Positions 56,802-64,000 of a stretch of 64,000 nucleotides of DNA are shown one piece after another. The notes below the pieces were generated by a model. The model was not told the DNA's origin. It was given only the letters and a program-made list of their open reading frames with translations, and did not search any database. The position numbers and the translations under genes are program-made. This DNA is from JAUVPY01 sp034412795 (lineage in GTDB: Bacteria > Chloroflexota > Anaerolineae > 4572-78 > NAK82): assembly GCA_034412795.1 (NCBI GenBank), contig DAOUMD010000290.1, positions 1 through 64,000 of the forward strand, given 5' to 3'. How positions within the stretch are numbered: the stretch's first letter is position 1; the number at the start of each line of letters is the position of its first letter.

Positions 56802-57893
56802 TTACACCATCACCATGTCGTCTCGGTGGACGACGGTGGGACCGTATTGATAGCCAAGGACGGCCGGGATGTCGTCGGACCGATGACCCTGAATGGCGGC
56901 CAGGTCGCTGGCGTTGTAGTTGGTGATGCCCCGCGCGATTTCGTTTCCGTCCGGTCCCATCAGGCGCACCGTCTGGCCCCGCCTGAACTCGCCGCTGACG
57001 CCGGTGACGCCCACTGCCAGGAGGCTCTTGCCCCCCTGGATCAAGGCTAACGCCGCTCCCTCGTCAACCCCAACCTTGCCGCGAGCTGGCTCGGCCAGGA
57101 TCCATCGCTTGCGACTCTCGACGTGGCTGACCGCCGCCGGAAAGCGCGTGCCCAGTGCTTCACCCCGGGCCAGGCGGGTTAGAACCTCGGGCTCCCTGCC
57201 GTCGGCGATGGCTACGTGCGTGCCCGAGCGGGTCGCCAGTTCGGCGGCCTGGATTTTGGTTGACATACCGCCAGTGCCCACCGCCGACCGGCTGCCCCCA
57301 GCCACGCGATAAACCTCTTCGTCAATGGTTGCGACCTCAGGGATGAGCCGGGCGTCTGGGTTCACGCGTGGGTCGGCGGTGAGGAGGCCGGCCTGGTCGG
57401 TCAGCATCATCAGCCGATCGGCATCTACCAGGTTGGCTACCAGGGCCGACAGATTGTCGTTGTCACCTATCTTGATCTCTTCTATCGCCACCACGTCGTT
57501 TTCGTTGATAATCGGCACCACCTTCAATTGGAGCAGCAAGAGCAGTGTGTTGCGCGCGTTCAGGTAACGTCCCCGGTCGGCCAGGTCGCCGCGTGTCAGC
57601 AGTGCCTGAGCGACGGGCGTATCGTACAAGGCAAAGAACTGCTCGTATAGTCCCATGAGCCGTACCTGGCCCGCAGCGGCCAGAGTCTGCTTAAACGGGA
57701 TGTCCTTGCGACGCGGGGGAGGGCCCAACATCTCGCGACCGGCGAAGATGGCACCCGATGACACCAATAGCATTTCGTGTCCTTCCGCGCGCAATTGCGC
57801 CATCTGCTTCACCAGCTCAAGCATACGTGGCCGGCTGAGACGGTCACCGCCGTCAGTCAGGATATGGGTTCCGAGTTTAACAACTATACGCAT
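56802..57893 (-). CDS. proB: glutamate 5-kinase
   Basis: About 363 residues from ATG 57893. The amino-acid kinase domain has VVKLGTHILTDG, VSSGAIFAGREML, NENDVVAIEEIKIGDNDNLSALVANLVDADRLMMLTDQAGLL and GTGGMSTKIQAAELATRSG. The C-terminal PUA domain (about 275-363) has DEGAALALIQGGKSLLAVGVTGVSG. It phosphorylates glutamate, the first step of proline synthesis, and is usually feedback-inhibited by proline. ATG is chosen over TTG 57899. The promoter side abuts the CAAATGG heptad tract, and no clear RBS is visible. Confidence 0.95.
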   Translation of the reverse strand: MRIVVKLGTHILTDGGDRLSRPRMLELVKQMAQLRAEGHEMLLVSSGAIFAGREMLGPPPRRKDIPFKQTLAAAGQVRLMGLYEQFFALYDTPVAQALLTRGDLADRGRYLNARNTLLLLLQLKVVPIINENDVVAIEEIKIGDNDNLSALVANLVDADRLMMLTDQAGLLTADPRVNPDARLIPEVATIDEEVYRVAGGSRSAVGTGGMSTKIQAAELATRSGTHVAIADGREPEVLTRLARGEALGTRFPAAVSHVESRKRWILAEPARGKVGVDEGAALALIQGGKSLLAVGVTGVSGEFRRGQTVRLMGPDGNEIARGITNYNASDLAAIQGHRSDDIPAVLGYQYGPTVVHRDDMVMV

Positions 57894-57899
57894 GGACAA

Positions 57900-58000
57900 A
57901 TATCAAATGGCAAATGGCAAATGACAAATGGCAAGTGGCGAATATCAAATATCAAATATCAAATGGCAAATATCAAATGGCAAATGGCAAATGGCAAATA
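57900..58000. repeat. CAAATGG/ATATCAA heptad tandem tract (left)
   Basis: About fourteen degenerate 7-bp units of CAAATGG, CAAATAT and CAAATGA. The inverted counterpart lies at 58386-58447. Together they flank the four-helix-bundle gene. Confidence 0.85.
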
Positions 58001-58007
58001 AATAGTT

Positions 58008-58362
58008 TCAGACCTTTTGACGGGCTTTGGTGACGATGGTGCTCAGGATACGGACAAGTTCGTCGCTCTCCTGCAGGAGCGTTGACTTCATCGTCATTGA
58101 CTATGGTCTCCTTCACAAGTCGCAACCAATATCTTGTCTCTCGTACTTCTTTGCAAGCAATCCCCATCTTATGAACGAAATCACGCTGGCTTTCTGCCCC
58201 ATGAGCTTCTTCTACGTTTGCGCCAACGGATGTTGCCGCTCGCAGCAATTGGCGGCCAATCTCTATCGCATCCAGTGTGCGAGGAAATCGCTTAACTAAC
58301 TTCACAACCCGCACTGCAAAAACAAAAGTTCGCTCGCGAATTTCGAATGGCGGTTCAGTCAT
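58008..58362 (-). pseudogene. four-helix-bundle (23S rRNA IVP-like) protein, frameshifted
   Basis: From ATG 58362 (AGAGGAA 5 nt upstream) the frame gives FEIRERTFVFAVRVVKLVKRFPRTLDAIEIGRQLLRAATSVGANVEEAHGAESQRDFVHKMGIACKEVRETRYWLRLV, the classic four-helix-bundle/IVP family. Then it shifts. At about 58080-58092 the correct last helix lies in the +1 frame: STLLQESDELVRILSTIVTKARQK, ending TGA at 58008-58010. In the unshifted frame the tail is not protein-like and runs into the heptad repeats. Either a one-base lesion or a sequencing error. Its place between inverted heptad tracts is typical of this family. Confidence 0.75.
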
Positions 58363-58385
58363 CTCGATTCCTCTACCGCTTCTCA

Positions 58386-58447
58386 TTTGTTATTTGTCAT
58401 TTGTTATTTGCCATTTGTCATTTGTTATTTGATATTTGATCTCTGTA
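58386..58447. repeat. ATTTGTT/ATTTGCC heptad tandem tract (right)
   Basis: Nine or so 7-bp units, inverted relative to 57900-58000. The units are read as coding sequence for the last residues (QITNDKWQITNDK) of the adjacent gene. Confidence 0.8.
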
Positions 58448-60579
58448 TACGCTGGTCGCGGCGTGCGGTCGGGATTGAGAATGGCATACCAGCGCATTGG
58501 TTCGGCGGCGATGTACCAGGGCACGCTGCTGAAATCCAGGTTGAACAGGAACATAGCCTCCACCCACGGCCATTCGGCCTGTACCTTTTGATAGGCACGG
58601 GCCAGGTAGTCAGCCTGCTGGGCTTGGTCCACGGCGATGGCTTCGTGCTCGACCAGGTCCCAATTGGTGTGTAATACCCAACCGGTCTCAGTGATCCAGA
58701 TGGGAGTTTCAACATCCCCGTTATTTGTCATCACCTCCCGCTGCTGGACCACGCGGGACAGAGAAAGCCCCCACGGATCTTCGTAATCGGGATCGTGGCC
58801 GAAGGCATAGGGATGGCTGCCCAGCGCATCGAAATAGCCCTGCGCGCCAGCGTCGTACATAGCTTGCAGAAAGTCCAGATCACCCATAGCGGTTGGAGAA
58901 CCGTCGCCCGTCGTGGACAGCCCGCCACTGATGACCAGAGCGCCGGGGTCCACGGCTTTCACGGCCTGATAAGCTGCTTTGAGCATAGCTGTGTATCCGG
59001 CTGGGTCCGGCTCCAGATAGCCCCATTCGTAGTTCAAGTTGGGTTCGTTCCAGATTTCGTAAGCCGCGACCTGGCCTTTGTATCGAGTGGCCAGGGCTTC
59101 CATAAAGCGAGCGAAATCGGCCATGTCGTCAGGCGGGTGGCTAAGAAAGGTGTCTTTCGGTCTGGCCCAGGCCGGGGTGCCGTGAACGCGCATCAGGATG
59201 TGCACGCCGTAGCCCTCAAAGGCGTCTACGATGTTGTCGGGGTCCGCCCAGCGGAAAACGCCAGGGTCCGGCTCTATCGTTTCCCAGTTGACATAACTCT
59301 TGACCCAATCAAAGTCCATGTCGCGTACCAGATAGGCCTTGCCCAAATCGGCCATGTTCACACCAAACGCGAAGCTTTTTTCGCGCGCGAAGCTCGATTC
59401 GCCGGGAGCCGCGTCAGTGGCTTCGGGCTGGGCTGGGACCGTCTCAGTGGTTCCCGGCGCAAAGGACACGCCAGGCCGGAGGGCGGGGAAGTCATCCCAG
59501 GCCAGGTCGTGCGTGAGACGGATCGGTGTCCCGCCAGCCGCCGGCAGGGCATAGATTTCGTGATTCCCGTCTTGCCAGGAGGTGAAGAACAGCCATCCCT
59601 CCCCGTCTCCGGGGCCCGGATCGGGCGCCCAGGTTAACGATCCAATCCAGGCATTGCCTTCCCACAATGTCTGGATGTTTTCTGGCTCGGGACCGACGAT
59701 GTAGATCCCAGTCCGGTTCTCTTGGTTCCAACCTATGAAGGCGATACGGCGGCCGTCAGGGGACCAGGCCGGGGCGGTGCCTTTCAGCGGCCAGGCAGTA
59801 ACGGCGCGCTCGTGACTTCCACAGCCTTCGGACGAACTTGCGCACTCAGTGTTGATAACGTGGATTTCTTCAACACCGTTGCGAATGGCAGCGAAGGCGA
59901 TGCGTGATCCATCAGGGGACCAGGCGGGTAAGCGATCGGCCTCGTCGTTGAAGGTCAATTGGATCGCGTCCTGGGAGTCTTCGGCCTGGATAAACAGTTC
60001 CGGGTCCCCGTCTCGCTCCGAGACATATGCCAAGGTTTGGCCGTCGGGCGACCAGGCGGGCCAGTAGTCCCAGGCAGGGTGCTGGGTGACGTTTCGCAGG
60101 TTGCGCCCTTGAGCGTCCATAGTCCAGATTTCGCTGTCACCGCTGCGATGGCTGGTGAAGGCGATGCGGCAGGTCTTGGTTGGCTCGGCACAGGCGGGCG
60201 ACCAGGCCGGGTCCCAATCGCCGGCCGGATGATCGGTCAGGTTGGTCAATTGCCCTCCGGACGTGGTGACAAAAATGTCCCCGGCGCCAGCCCGGTCGGA
60301 GGCAAACACCAGTTGTTGCTGCGCGGCGAACGGCACCCGGGGGGCCGTCGTAGCCCTGGTGGCCTGCGTTGTTATTAGCCCAGGTGGTGTACGTGTTACA
60401 CTGGGACTCGGCTGGCTGGTCGCGGACTGTGTCGGTGTGGGAAGGGAAGTCGACGTCGATAGAGTAGCTCCTGGCGACAAGCTTGCGCAGGCTGTAAGGG
60501 CTGATAAAAAGACGCCGCCAACGGCTCCGAAACGGAGCGCCTTCAGTTTTCCTTTACGCTGGTATGCTAAGGGTTTCAT
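58390..60579 (-). CDS. lipoprotein with PD40 propeller and clan GH-A glycoside hydrolase domain
   Basis: About 729 residues from ATG 60579. The signal peptide ends in a lipobox (LTAC). Residues about 70-370 form a PD40/TolB-like propeller with repeated AWSPDG motifs. The C-terminal domain is a (beta/alpha)8 glycoside hydrolase: acid/base Glu in YEIWNEPNLNYEWG and nucleophile Glu in IWITETGWV, with SHPYAFG. The sequence resembles GH39/GH5-like endo-glycosidases. Substrate unknown. The last 15 residues (YQITNDKWQITNDK) are translated from the heptad tract, so the original stop has probably been lost to the repeat. -10-like TATACT (about 60592) precedes the start. Confidence 0.82.
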   Translation of the reverse strand: MKPLAYQRKGKLKALRFGAVGGVFLSALTACASLSPGATLSTSTSLPTPTQSATSQPSPSVTRTPPGLITTQATRATTAPRVPFAAQQQLVFASDRAGAGDIFVTTSGGQLTNLTDHPAGDWDPAWSPACAEPTKTCRIAFTSHRSGDSEIWTMDAQGRNLRNVTQHPAWDYWPAWSPDGQTLAYVSERDGDPELFIQAEDSQDAIQLTFNDEADRLPAWSPDGSRIAFAAIRNGVEEIHVINTECASSSEGCGSHERAVTAWPLKGTAPAWSPDGRRIAFIGWNQENRTGIYIVGPEPENIQTLWEGNAWIGSLTWAPDPGPGDGEGWLFFTSWQDGNHEIYALPAAGGTPIRLTHDLAWDDFPALRPGVSFAPGTTETVPAQPEATDAAPGESSFAREKSFAFGVNMADLGKAYLVRDMDFDWVKSYVNWETIEPDPGVFRWADPDNIVDAFEGYGVHILMRVHGTPAWARPKDTFLSHPPDDMADFARFMEALATRYKGQVAAYEIWNEPNLNYEWGYLEPDPAGYTAMLKAAYQAVKAVDPGALVISGGLSTTGDGSPTAMGDLDFLQAMYDAGAQGYFDALGSHPYAFGHDPDYEDPWGLSLSRVVQQREVMTNNGDVETPIWITETGWVLHTNWDLVEHEAIAVDQAQQADYLARAYQKVQAEWPWVEAMFLFNLDFSSVPWYIAAEPMRWYAILNPDRTPRPAYTEIKYQITNDKWQITNDK

Positions 60580-60660
60580 AAGTAAAGTTAGTATAACATA
60601 AGTGGGTAAGACAAGCAATGAGCGTTATGTCCAGGGGAAAGATGGGGGGCGGGAAAGATT

Positions 60661-60695
60661 AAAAAAAACCGGCAGATGTGCATCTCATCTGCCGG
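60661..60695 (-). terminator. orphan Rho-independent terminator
   Basis: A 10-bp stem (CCGGCAGATG with CATCTGCCGG, 7-nt loop) followed by an eight-base T-run on the minus strand. It is not preceded by any minus-strand gene. Confidence 0.75.
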
Positions 60696-60750
60696 TTGGA
60701 GGAGGAGAGTCAGGGGGATGTTAATGCCCCTTTAAACTGTCCGATGTCGC
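60661..60750 (-). ncRNA. candidate small RNA with strong terminator and C-rich anti-SD motif
   Basis: On the minus strand, TATGCT (60762-60757) could be a -10 with transcription from about 60750. The transcript would contain CCCCCTGACTCTCCTCCTCC, whose CTCCTCC is an anti-Shine-Dalgarno-like motif, and end in CCGGCAGATG (60695-60686) pairing with CATCTGCCGG (60678-60669) followed by eight T. No protein gene lies upstream for this terminator to serve. The -35 is weak, so the call is tentative. Confidence 0.35.
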
Positions 60751-61025
60751 GCCTCAAGCATACCACAGGTAACGGGGCTTAACCAGTACCACCTGTCATC
60801 TACACTTAGTGACGTTTGTCACTAGCCTGGTTGCTTTTACCAAATGCAGATAGGGGCATCTCGGTCCACAATAGAGTGGAAGAACCATTCGTGGACTGAG
60901 AGACTCAGGGCTGTCTTCTCAGACTTTGCACGAGCCGGGCCGGGAGAATGGCGCGGCCTTGACGTGGGGCTGTTAGTTCGGTAAAATCGAATTGATTCTG
61001 TCTTAGGTGTACGTCACGATTGCGC

Positions 61026-61141
61026 CTGTGTACGGGCGTATTTCAGTCCTGGGGTGAACCCTTGCGAAGGTGTGCGACCTACGGTCGCCTGAACCTTCAC
61101 AAGGGTGGCTCCCCCAAATTGAAATGCCCCCTTGTGTACTC
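61026..61141. repeat. long nested palindrome upstream of moeA
   Basis: Nested arms: GCGACC/GGTCGC around TAC, GAAGGT/ACCTTC, CCCTTG/CAAGGG, and outer GTATTTCA with an inverted TTGAAATGC. It is probably a dispersed palindromic element of Chloroflexota type that now forms the moeA leader. I could not match it to a Moco riboswitch. Confidence 0.6.
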
Positions 61142-61163
61142 AAGGTAAGTTGAGGTCAGAGAA

Positions 61164-62444
61164 ATGAGCCAAACCATTCAGATACAGATGATCGGCGTTG
61201 ACGAAGCGCTCGAACAGATCCTGCGCCGCATTACTCCGCTTGACAGCCAGATGATGCCCATAACTGAGGCGTTGGATCGGGTGCTGGCTGAGGATGTTGT
61301 CTCAACCATAGATATTCCTCCCTTCGCCAATTCGGCGATGGACGGCTATGCTGTGCGTTCTGAGGACGTTGCGAGCGCTGATCCCGAAGCTCCAGTGACG
61401 TTGGAGGTGATCGCGGAGGTTCAGGCTGGCGCTGTGCCCGACCGTCGGGTGCAGCCCGGCACAGCGGTGCGCATAATGACCGGTGCGCCTGTACCGCCGG
61501 GGAGCGATGCCGTTGTCCCCTTCGAACTGACCAGCGAAGGTCGGGGCGAGATCGACCTGGCTGCCGGCCAGGTAGCTATCTATAAGCGGGTGAAGGTTGG
61601 CGACAACGTGCGCAAGGCGGGGGAGGATATCCGCGTAGGGCAGACGATGCTCTCAGCCGGTCGCGTACTGCGACCGCCAGACATCGGCATCCTGGCCGCA
61701 ATGGGCTATCCGCGGGTCCGTGTGACCCGCCGCCCGCGCGTAGCCATTCTGGCGACCGGTGACGAACTGGTGGATGTCGACGAACCGATCACACCCGGCA
61801 AAATTCGTAACTCCAACGAATACACTTCGATTGCATTGGTCAAACGCTATGGCGGCGAGGCTGTGCCGTTGGGTATTGCGCGCGACACGGCCGGGGATCT
61901 GAGCGCCAAGATTCGAGAGGGATTGGAGCAGAACGTCGATCTCTTTCTGACCTCGGCGGGTGTGTCGGTCGGTGACTTTGACATGGTCAAGAATGTGCTG
62001 GCCGCTGAGGGTGAAATGCACTTCTGGCAGGTTGCCATCAAGCCCGGCAAACCGCTTGCCTTTGGCAGCGTGGGAGATGTGACATTGCTAGGTCTGCCGG
62101 GTAATCCGGTGGCGGCCATGGTTGCCTTTGAAGTCTTCGCCCGGCCAGCCATTCTTAAGTTAGGGGGATACGCAAGCTGGGACAAGCCGTCGGTACGCGC
62201 CGTGCTCGACGAGGACGTGTACAACAGTGGTCGGCGGCACTTTATGCGAGCCCGGGTGCGCCGCGAAGCTGACGGCTATTACGTAACGACGCGGGGGAGT
62301 GACGTCCAGGTACAGGGATCCGGTATCCTGTCTTCGCTTGTATGGGCAAATGGTCTGGTAGTGGTGCCCGAGGAAGTTACCTTTATCGAAGCCGGCAGCA
62401 GCGTAGACGTTTGGATGCTCGATTGGCCCCAGTACGTAATCTGA
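61164..62444 (+). CDS. moeA: molybdopterin molybdenumtransferase MoeA
   Basis: 426 residues. MoeA domain order is complete: DIPPFANSAMDGYAVRSEDV, the MIRMTG-like VRIMTGAPVPPGSDAVVPFE, the MoCF-fold VAILATGDELVDVDEP with KIRNSNEYT, LTSAGVSVGDFDMVKNVL, KPGKPLAFGSVGDVTLLGLPGNPVAAMVAFEVF and a C-terminal beta-barrel. It inserts molybdate into adenylylated molybdopterin in the cytoplasm. GAGG lies 8 nt before ATG 61164. The mRNA leader is a long palindrome (61026-61141), which may control translation. No other mo gene is in the window. Confidence 0.95.
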   Translation: MSQTIQIQMIGVDEALEQILRRITPLDSQMMPITEALDRVLAEDVVSTIDIPPFANSAMDGYAVRSEDVASADPEAPVTLEVIAEVQAGAVPDRRVQPGTAVRIMTGAPVPPGSDAVVPFELTSEGRGEIDLAAGQVAIYKRVKVGDNVRKAGEDIRVGQTMLSAGRVLRPPDIGILAAMGYPRVRVTRRPRVAILATGDELVDVDEPITPGKIRNSNEYTSIALVKRYGGEAVPLGIARDTAGDLSAKIREGLEQNVDLFLTSAGVSVGDFDMVKNVLAAEGEMHFWQVAIKPGKPLAFGSVGDVTLLGLPGNPVAAMVAFEVFARPAILKLGGYASWDKPSVRAVLDEDVYNSGRRHFMRARVRREADGYYVTTRGSDVQVQGSGILSSLVWANGLVVVPEEVTFIEAGSSVDVWMLDWPQYVI

Positions 62445-62452
62445 GCTCGATT

Positions 62453-62545
62453 CCAACCAACTAACCATCCATCCAACCAACCAACCAACTAACCAACTAA
62501 CCAACCAACCATCCATCCATCCATCCATCCATCCAACCATCCATC
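62453..62545. repeat. CCAA/CCAT tetranucleotide tract
   Basis: Near-perfect runs of CCAA, CTAA and CCAT units (for example CATCCATCCATCCATCCA) between moeA and the cupin stop. Similar to 30302-30440. Confidence 0.85.
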
Positions 62546-62912
62546 ATTCAAGGAAAACGTTGTCTTCCTCGTGCCAGGCTGGCGCGCAAGCGACGATCAT
62601 CACCACGTCGGTGGCGCCCACGTTCACGATTTTGTGACGGGCACCAGGGGGGATGACAATGGTATCGCCCGGCCCGACGATACGTGTTTCATCGTTGACC
62701 GTTAGTCGGGCCTGACCATGCAACAGGTAATACACCTCTTCCATCTGGCGATGATAGTGCTCGCTGGCGCCTCCGTTTGGTGTGATGGTCACCTCGGCCA
62801 GGCTGAGAAGCTGAGCGTTGGTCCGGGCCAGCCCAGCCAGTTCGCGGATTAGCTCGCCCGGTCCCCCTTCGAGCACTGGAACTTCGTCTCGTTTTACCAC
62901 GTTCATTGGCAT
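62544..62912 (-). CDS. cupin-domain protein
   Basis: 122 residues from ATG 62912. Single cupin domain: motif 1 SEHYHRQMEEVYYLLHGQARL (His-x-His...Glu), motif 2 GDTIVIPPGARHKIVN (Pro and His). The metal-binding residues H-H-E-H are present, so it may bind Fe, Mn or Zn. Function (isomerase, dioxygenase or storage) cannot be told. The start lies 2 nt after the TAA of the nicotinate phosphoribosyltransferase gene, so the genes are co-transcribed. ATG 62906 is an alternative; the frame is open to TTG 62924. Confidence 0.85.
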   Translation of the reverse strand: MPMNVVKRDEVPVLEGGPGELIRELAGLARTNAQLLSLAEVTITPNGGASEHYHRQMEEVYYLLHGQARLTVNDETRIVGPGDTIVIPPGARHKIVNVGATDVVMIVACAPAWHEEDNVFLE

Positions 62913-62913
62913 C

Positions 62914-63900
62914 TTACAGATCAATCCTCTTCAGACGTTGGTTGAGAGTGAGGCCCGGGATGCGTCCCCGCTTAGCCACAGGCCGTCCCTCAATCTCCTT
63001 GATATCGGCCGTGAAGTCGATGGGGGGCGCGCCGGAGATGGCGCTTCCGACGCCGAAAGCATCGACAGGCGCAGCCCGCTCCCGGAAGAGCCCGATGCGC
63101 GCTGGATCGATGCCCCCAGAGACGACGATTTTTACGTGCCCATAGCCAGCCTGGTCAAGTCGGACACGGACTTCACGTACCAGGTCGGGCGTCACTCGGC
63201 CCCGCTCGCGGGGGGTATCGAGCCGAACACCCCACAGGTGATCTCCCAGTGCTTGGGCCACCCTCAGGCTCTCCTCTGCTTCGTCCTTAAAGGTATCGAC
63301 TAACGCGATGCGTCTCACGTCGGTGGGAATGTAGTGATCGAACGCCTCGGTCGCCTTCACGGTGTCACCCATAATCAGGCACAGGGCATGAGGAATGGTA
63401 CCGCTGGGCACGATGCCAGCCAGTTCCGCGCCAGCGGAGGTGGCACAGCCGGTGCAGCCTCCTATGATTGCCGCATACTCCATATAAGGTGCTACACTGG
63501 GATGCACGTGCCGGGCGCCGAAACTGATGACCGGGATGTCTCCGGCCGCCTGCACGCAGGCTCGTGCCGCCGTTGCCCAGCCACTTTCGTGGGCCAGAAT
63601 TCCCAGATAGGCCGTTTCGTAGAGCACAAAGGAGCGGTAAGGGGCTGTAATACGCAGTACGACTTCTTTGGACTGCATCAAGGTGTTCTCTTCCAAGGCC
63701 CACACTTCGGCGTCTTGCGGTAACACCCGCCGCAGCAAAGTGATCGCCTCCTTGATGCCACATAATACCCCGTCGGCGCTGGGAAAGACTTCCATCGAGA
63801 CGATGGGGTTCAAGTCCTCCATCTCCATAATGTGCTTGGTGCGTACGAAATACACGTCGGATGTCTGGCCCGATAGAATTGGATCGAGTTGGTCAGCCAT
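62914..63900 (-). CDS. nicotinate phosphoribosyltransferase
   Basis: 328 residues. It has LSGQTSDVYFVRTKHIMEMEDLNP at the N-terminus, ISFGARHVHPSVAPYMEYAAIIGGCTGCATSAGAE, TIPHALCLIMGD and LVDTFKDEAEE, then VVSGGIDPARIGLFRERAAPVDAFGVGSAISGAPPIDF. This is the type-II PRTase fold of PncB/NAPRT, shorter than the 390+ residue enzymes but similar to compact bacterial forms. It makes nicotinate mononucleotide for NAD salvage. It is followed at 62912 by the cupin gene. The start ATG 63900 lies close to the truncated palindromic element at 63930. There is only weak RBS-like sequence. Confidence 0.9.
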   Translation of the reverse strand: MADQLDPILSGQTSDVYFVRTKHIMEMEDLNPIVSMEVFPSADGVLCGIKEAITLLRRVLPQDAEVWALEENTLMQSKEVVLRITAPYRSFVLYETAYLGILAHESGWATAARACVQAAGDIPVISFGARHVHPSVAPYMEYAAIIGGCTGCATSAGAELAGIVPSGTIPHALCLIMGDTVKATEAFDHYIPTDVRRIALVDTFKDEAEESLRVAQALGDHLWGVRLDTPRERGRVTPDLVREVRVRLDQAGYGHVKIVVSGGIDPARIGLFRERAAPVDAFGVGSAISGAPPIDFTADIKEIEGRPVAKRGRIPGLTLNQRLKRIDL

Positions 63901-63929
63901 GGTACGCTCCTAAATAAGAAAGGGTCGGC

Positions 63930-64000
63930 ATGGTTCAGATGCTCCTGAAATTAGGGTAACAATTGCAGACGAAGGACGAAAGACGAAGGACCAATTACTG
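63930..64000. mobile_element. truncated copy of the MITE-like element
   Basis: Begins ATGGTTCAGA and continues CAGACGAAGGACGAAAGAC, as at 32656-32720. Runs off the window end. Confidence 0.6.

Larger units (their letters stand above)
60580..61163. other. gene-free stretch with candidate sRNA and moeA leader palindrome
   Basis: No ORF supported. Left half: minus-strand terminator with TATGCT -10 upstream, the candidate sRNA at 60661-60750. Right half: a long palindromic element at 61026-61141 that abuts the moeA RBS. Confidence 0.5.

Noticed and set aside
57900..58447. CAAATGG heptad tracts as a CRISPR array
   Set aside because: Units are 7 bp without spacers and are inverted on the two sides of a gene; no cas genes.
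61026..61141. Molybdenum-cofactor riboswitch upstream of moeA
   Set aside because: It is a plain nested palindrome; I see no match to the Moco motif core I remember. Left as a repeat.
62453..62545. CCAT/CCAA tract as a CRISPR or VNTR in a coding gene
   Set aside because: It lies between gene ends, is a simple tetranucleotide, and no ORF is affected.
1..64000. tRNA, rRNA, tmRNA, prophage or integrase genes
   Set aside because: None recognised by reading both strands; short tRNA-like hairpins were not convincing.

Overview
The window looks like a chromosomal segment of an uncultured or filamentous member of the Chloroflexota (Anaerolineae/Caldilineae/Ardenticatenia-like). This is inferred from gene content: SBBP/PKD secreted proteins, AAA_35 ATPases fused to PD40 propellers, DUF2085, DUF3105, PCYCGC lipoproteins and many PD40 lipoproteins. 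It also fits the intergenic style, with palindromic GACGAAGGACGAA elements, CCAA/CCAT tetranucleotide tracts and CAAATGG heptads. No rRNA, tRNA, CRISPR array or prophage was seen.

Region 1 (1-13.5 kb) is a copper/heavy-metal island. It holds the tail of a glutaredoxin-like protein, a CopZ-type chaperone, a CopA P1B-ATPase, DUF3105, a DsbA-like thioredoxin-fold protein, DUF2085, a multicopper oxidase and a CopB-type (CPH) ATPase. A minus-strand operon follows: a DtxR/MntR-like regulator, a multicopper oxidase broken by a frameshift and a nonsense codon, and a ZIP transporter. A Met-rich membrane-anchored protein is divergent from it.

Region 2 (13.6-20 kb) encodes an OmpR-type response regulator and its histidine kinase, then a six-gene redox operon: SHOCT protein, PCYCGC lipoprotein, CuA cupredoxin, DUF1573-like protein, membrane polyferredoxin, and CuA-cytochrome c. 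Two of these genes contain an in-frame UGA at a position where I expect Cys in the family. Each UGA is followed at bSECIS-like distance by a hairpin, and each readthrough frame ends exactly in an ATGA or TAATG overlap with the next start. They are strong selenoprotein candidates. Two promoters here carry the same array of four half-sites at exact 11-bp spacing, ending 16 nt before a -10 box. A second, related array family precedes a secreted LysM-like/spondin gene and a PAS-LuxR regulator further right.

Region 3 (20-38 kb) is mixed: secreted spondin-like and SBBP/PKD proteins, a PAS-LuxR regulator with a tiny downstream ORF, a hydroxyacid dehydrogenase and class-V aminotransferase pair, an SDR epimerase, two deoxynucleoside kinases (one fused to a MazG-like domain), a solitary DNA methyltransferase, an SGNH-like protein, an HI0933-family flavoprotein, a GxxExxY-like remnant and an EamA exporter.

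Region 4 (38.2-54.6 kb) is a seven-gene minus-strand operon that looks like a complex immune/conflict system: a PD40 protein, an EAD-like domain fused to a trypsin-like protease, an EAD-like domain fused to an unknown domain, a 1921-residue MinD-like/CHAT/TIR/TPR protein, a frameshifted PD40 protein, a tandem-TIR AAA protein, and an AAA/TPR/Fn3/PD40 membrane protein.

Region 5 (54.9-64 kb) carries proline biosynthesis (proB, a phosphodiesterase, proA), a frameshifted four-helix-bundle gene inside heptad repeats, a PD40-glycoside hydrolase lipoprotein, a candidate small RNA, moeA behind a long palindrome, a cupin, and a nicotinate phosphoribosyltransferase.
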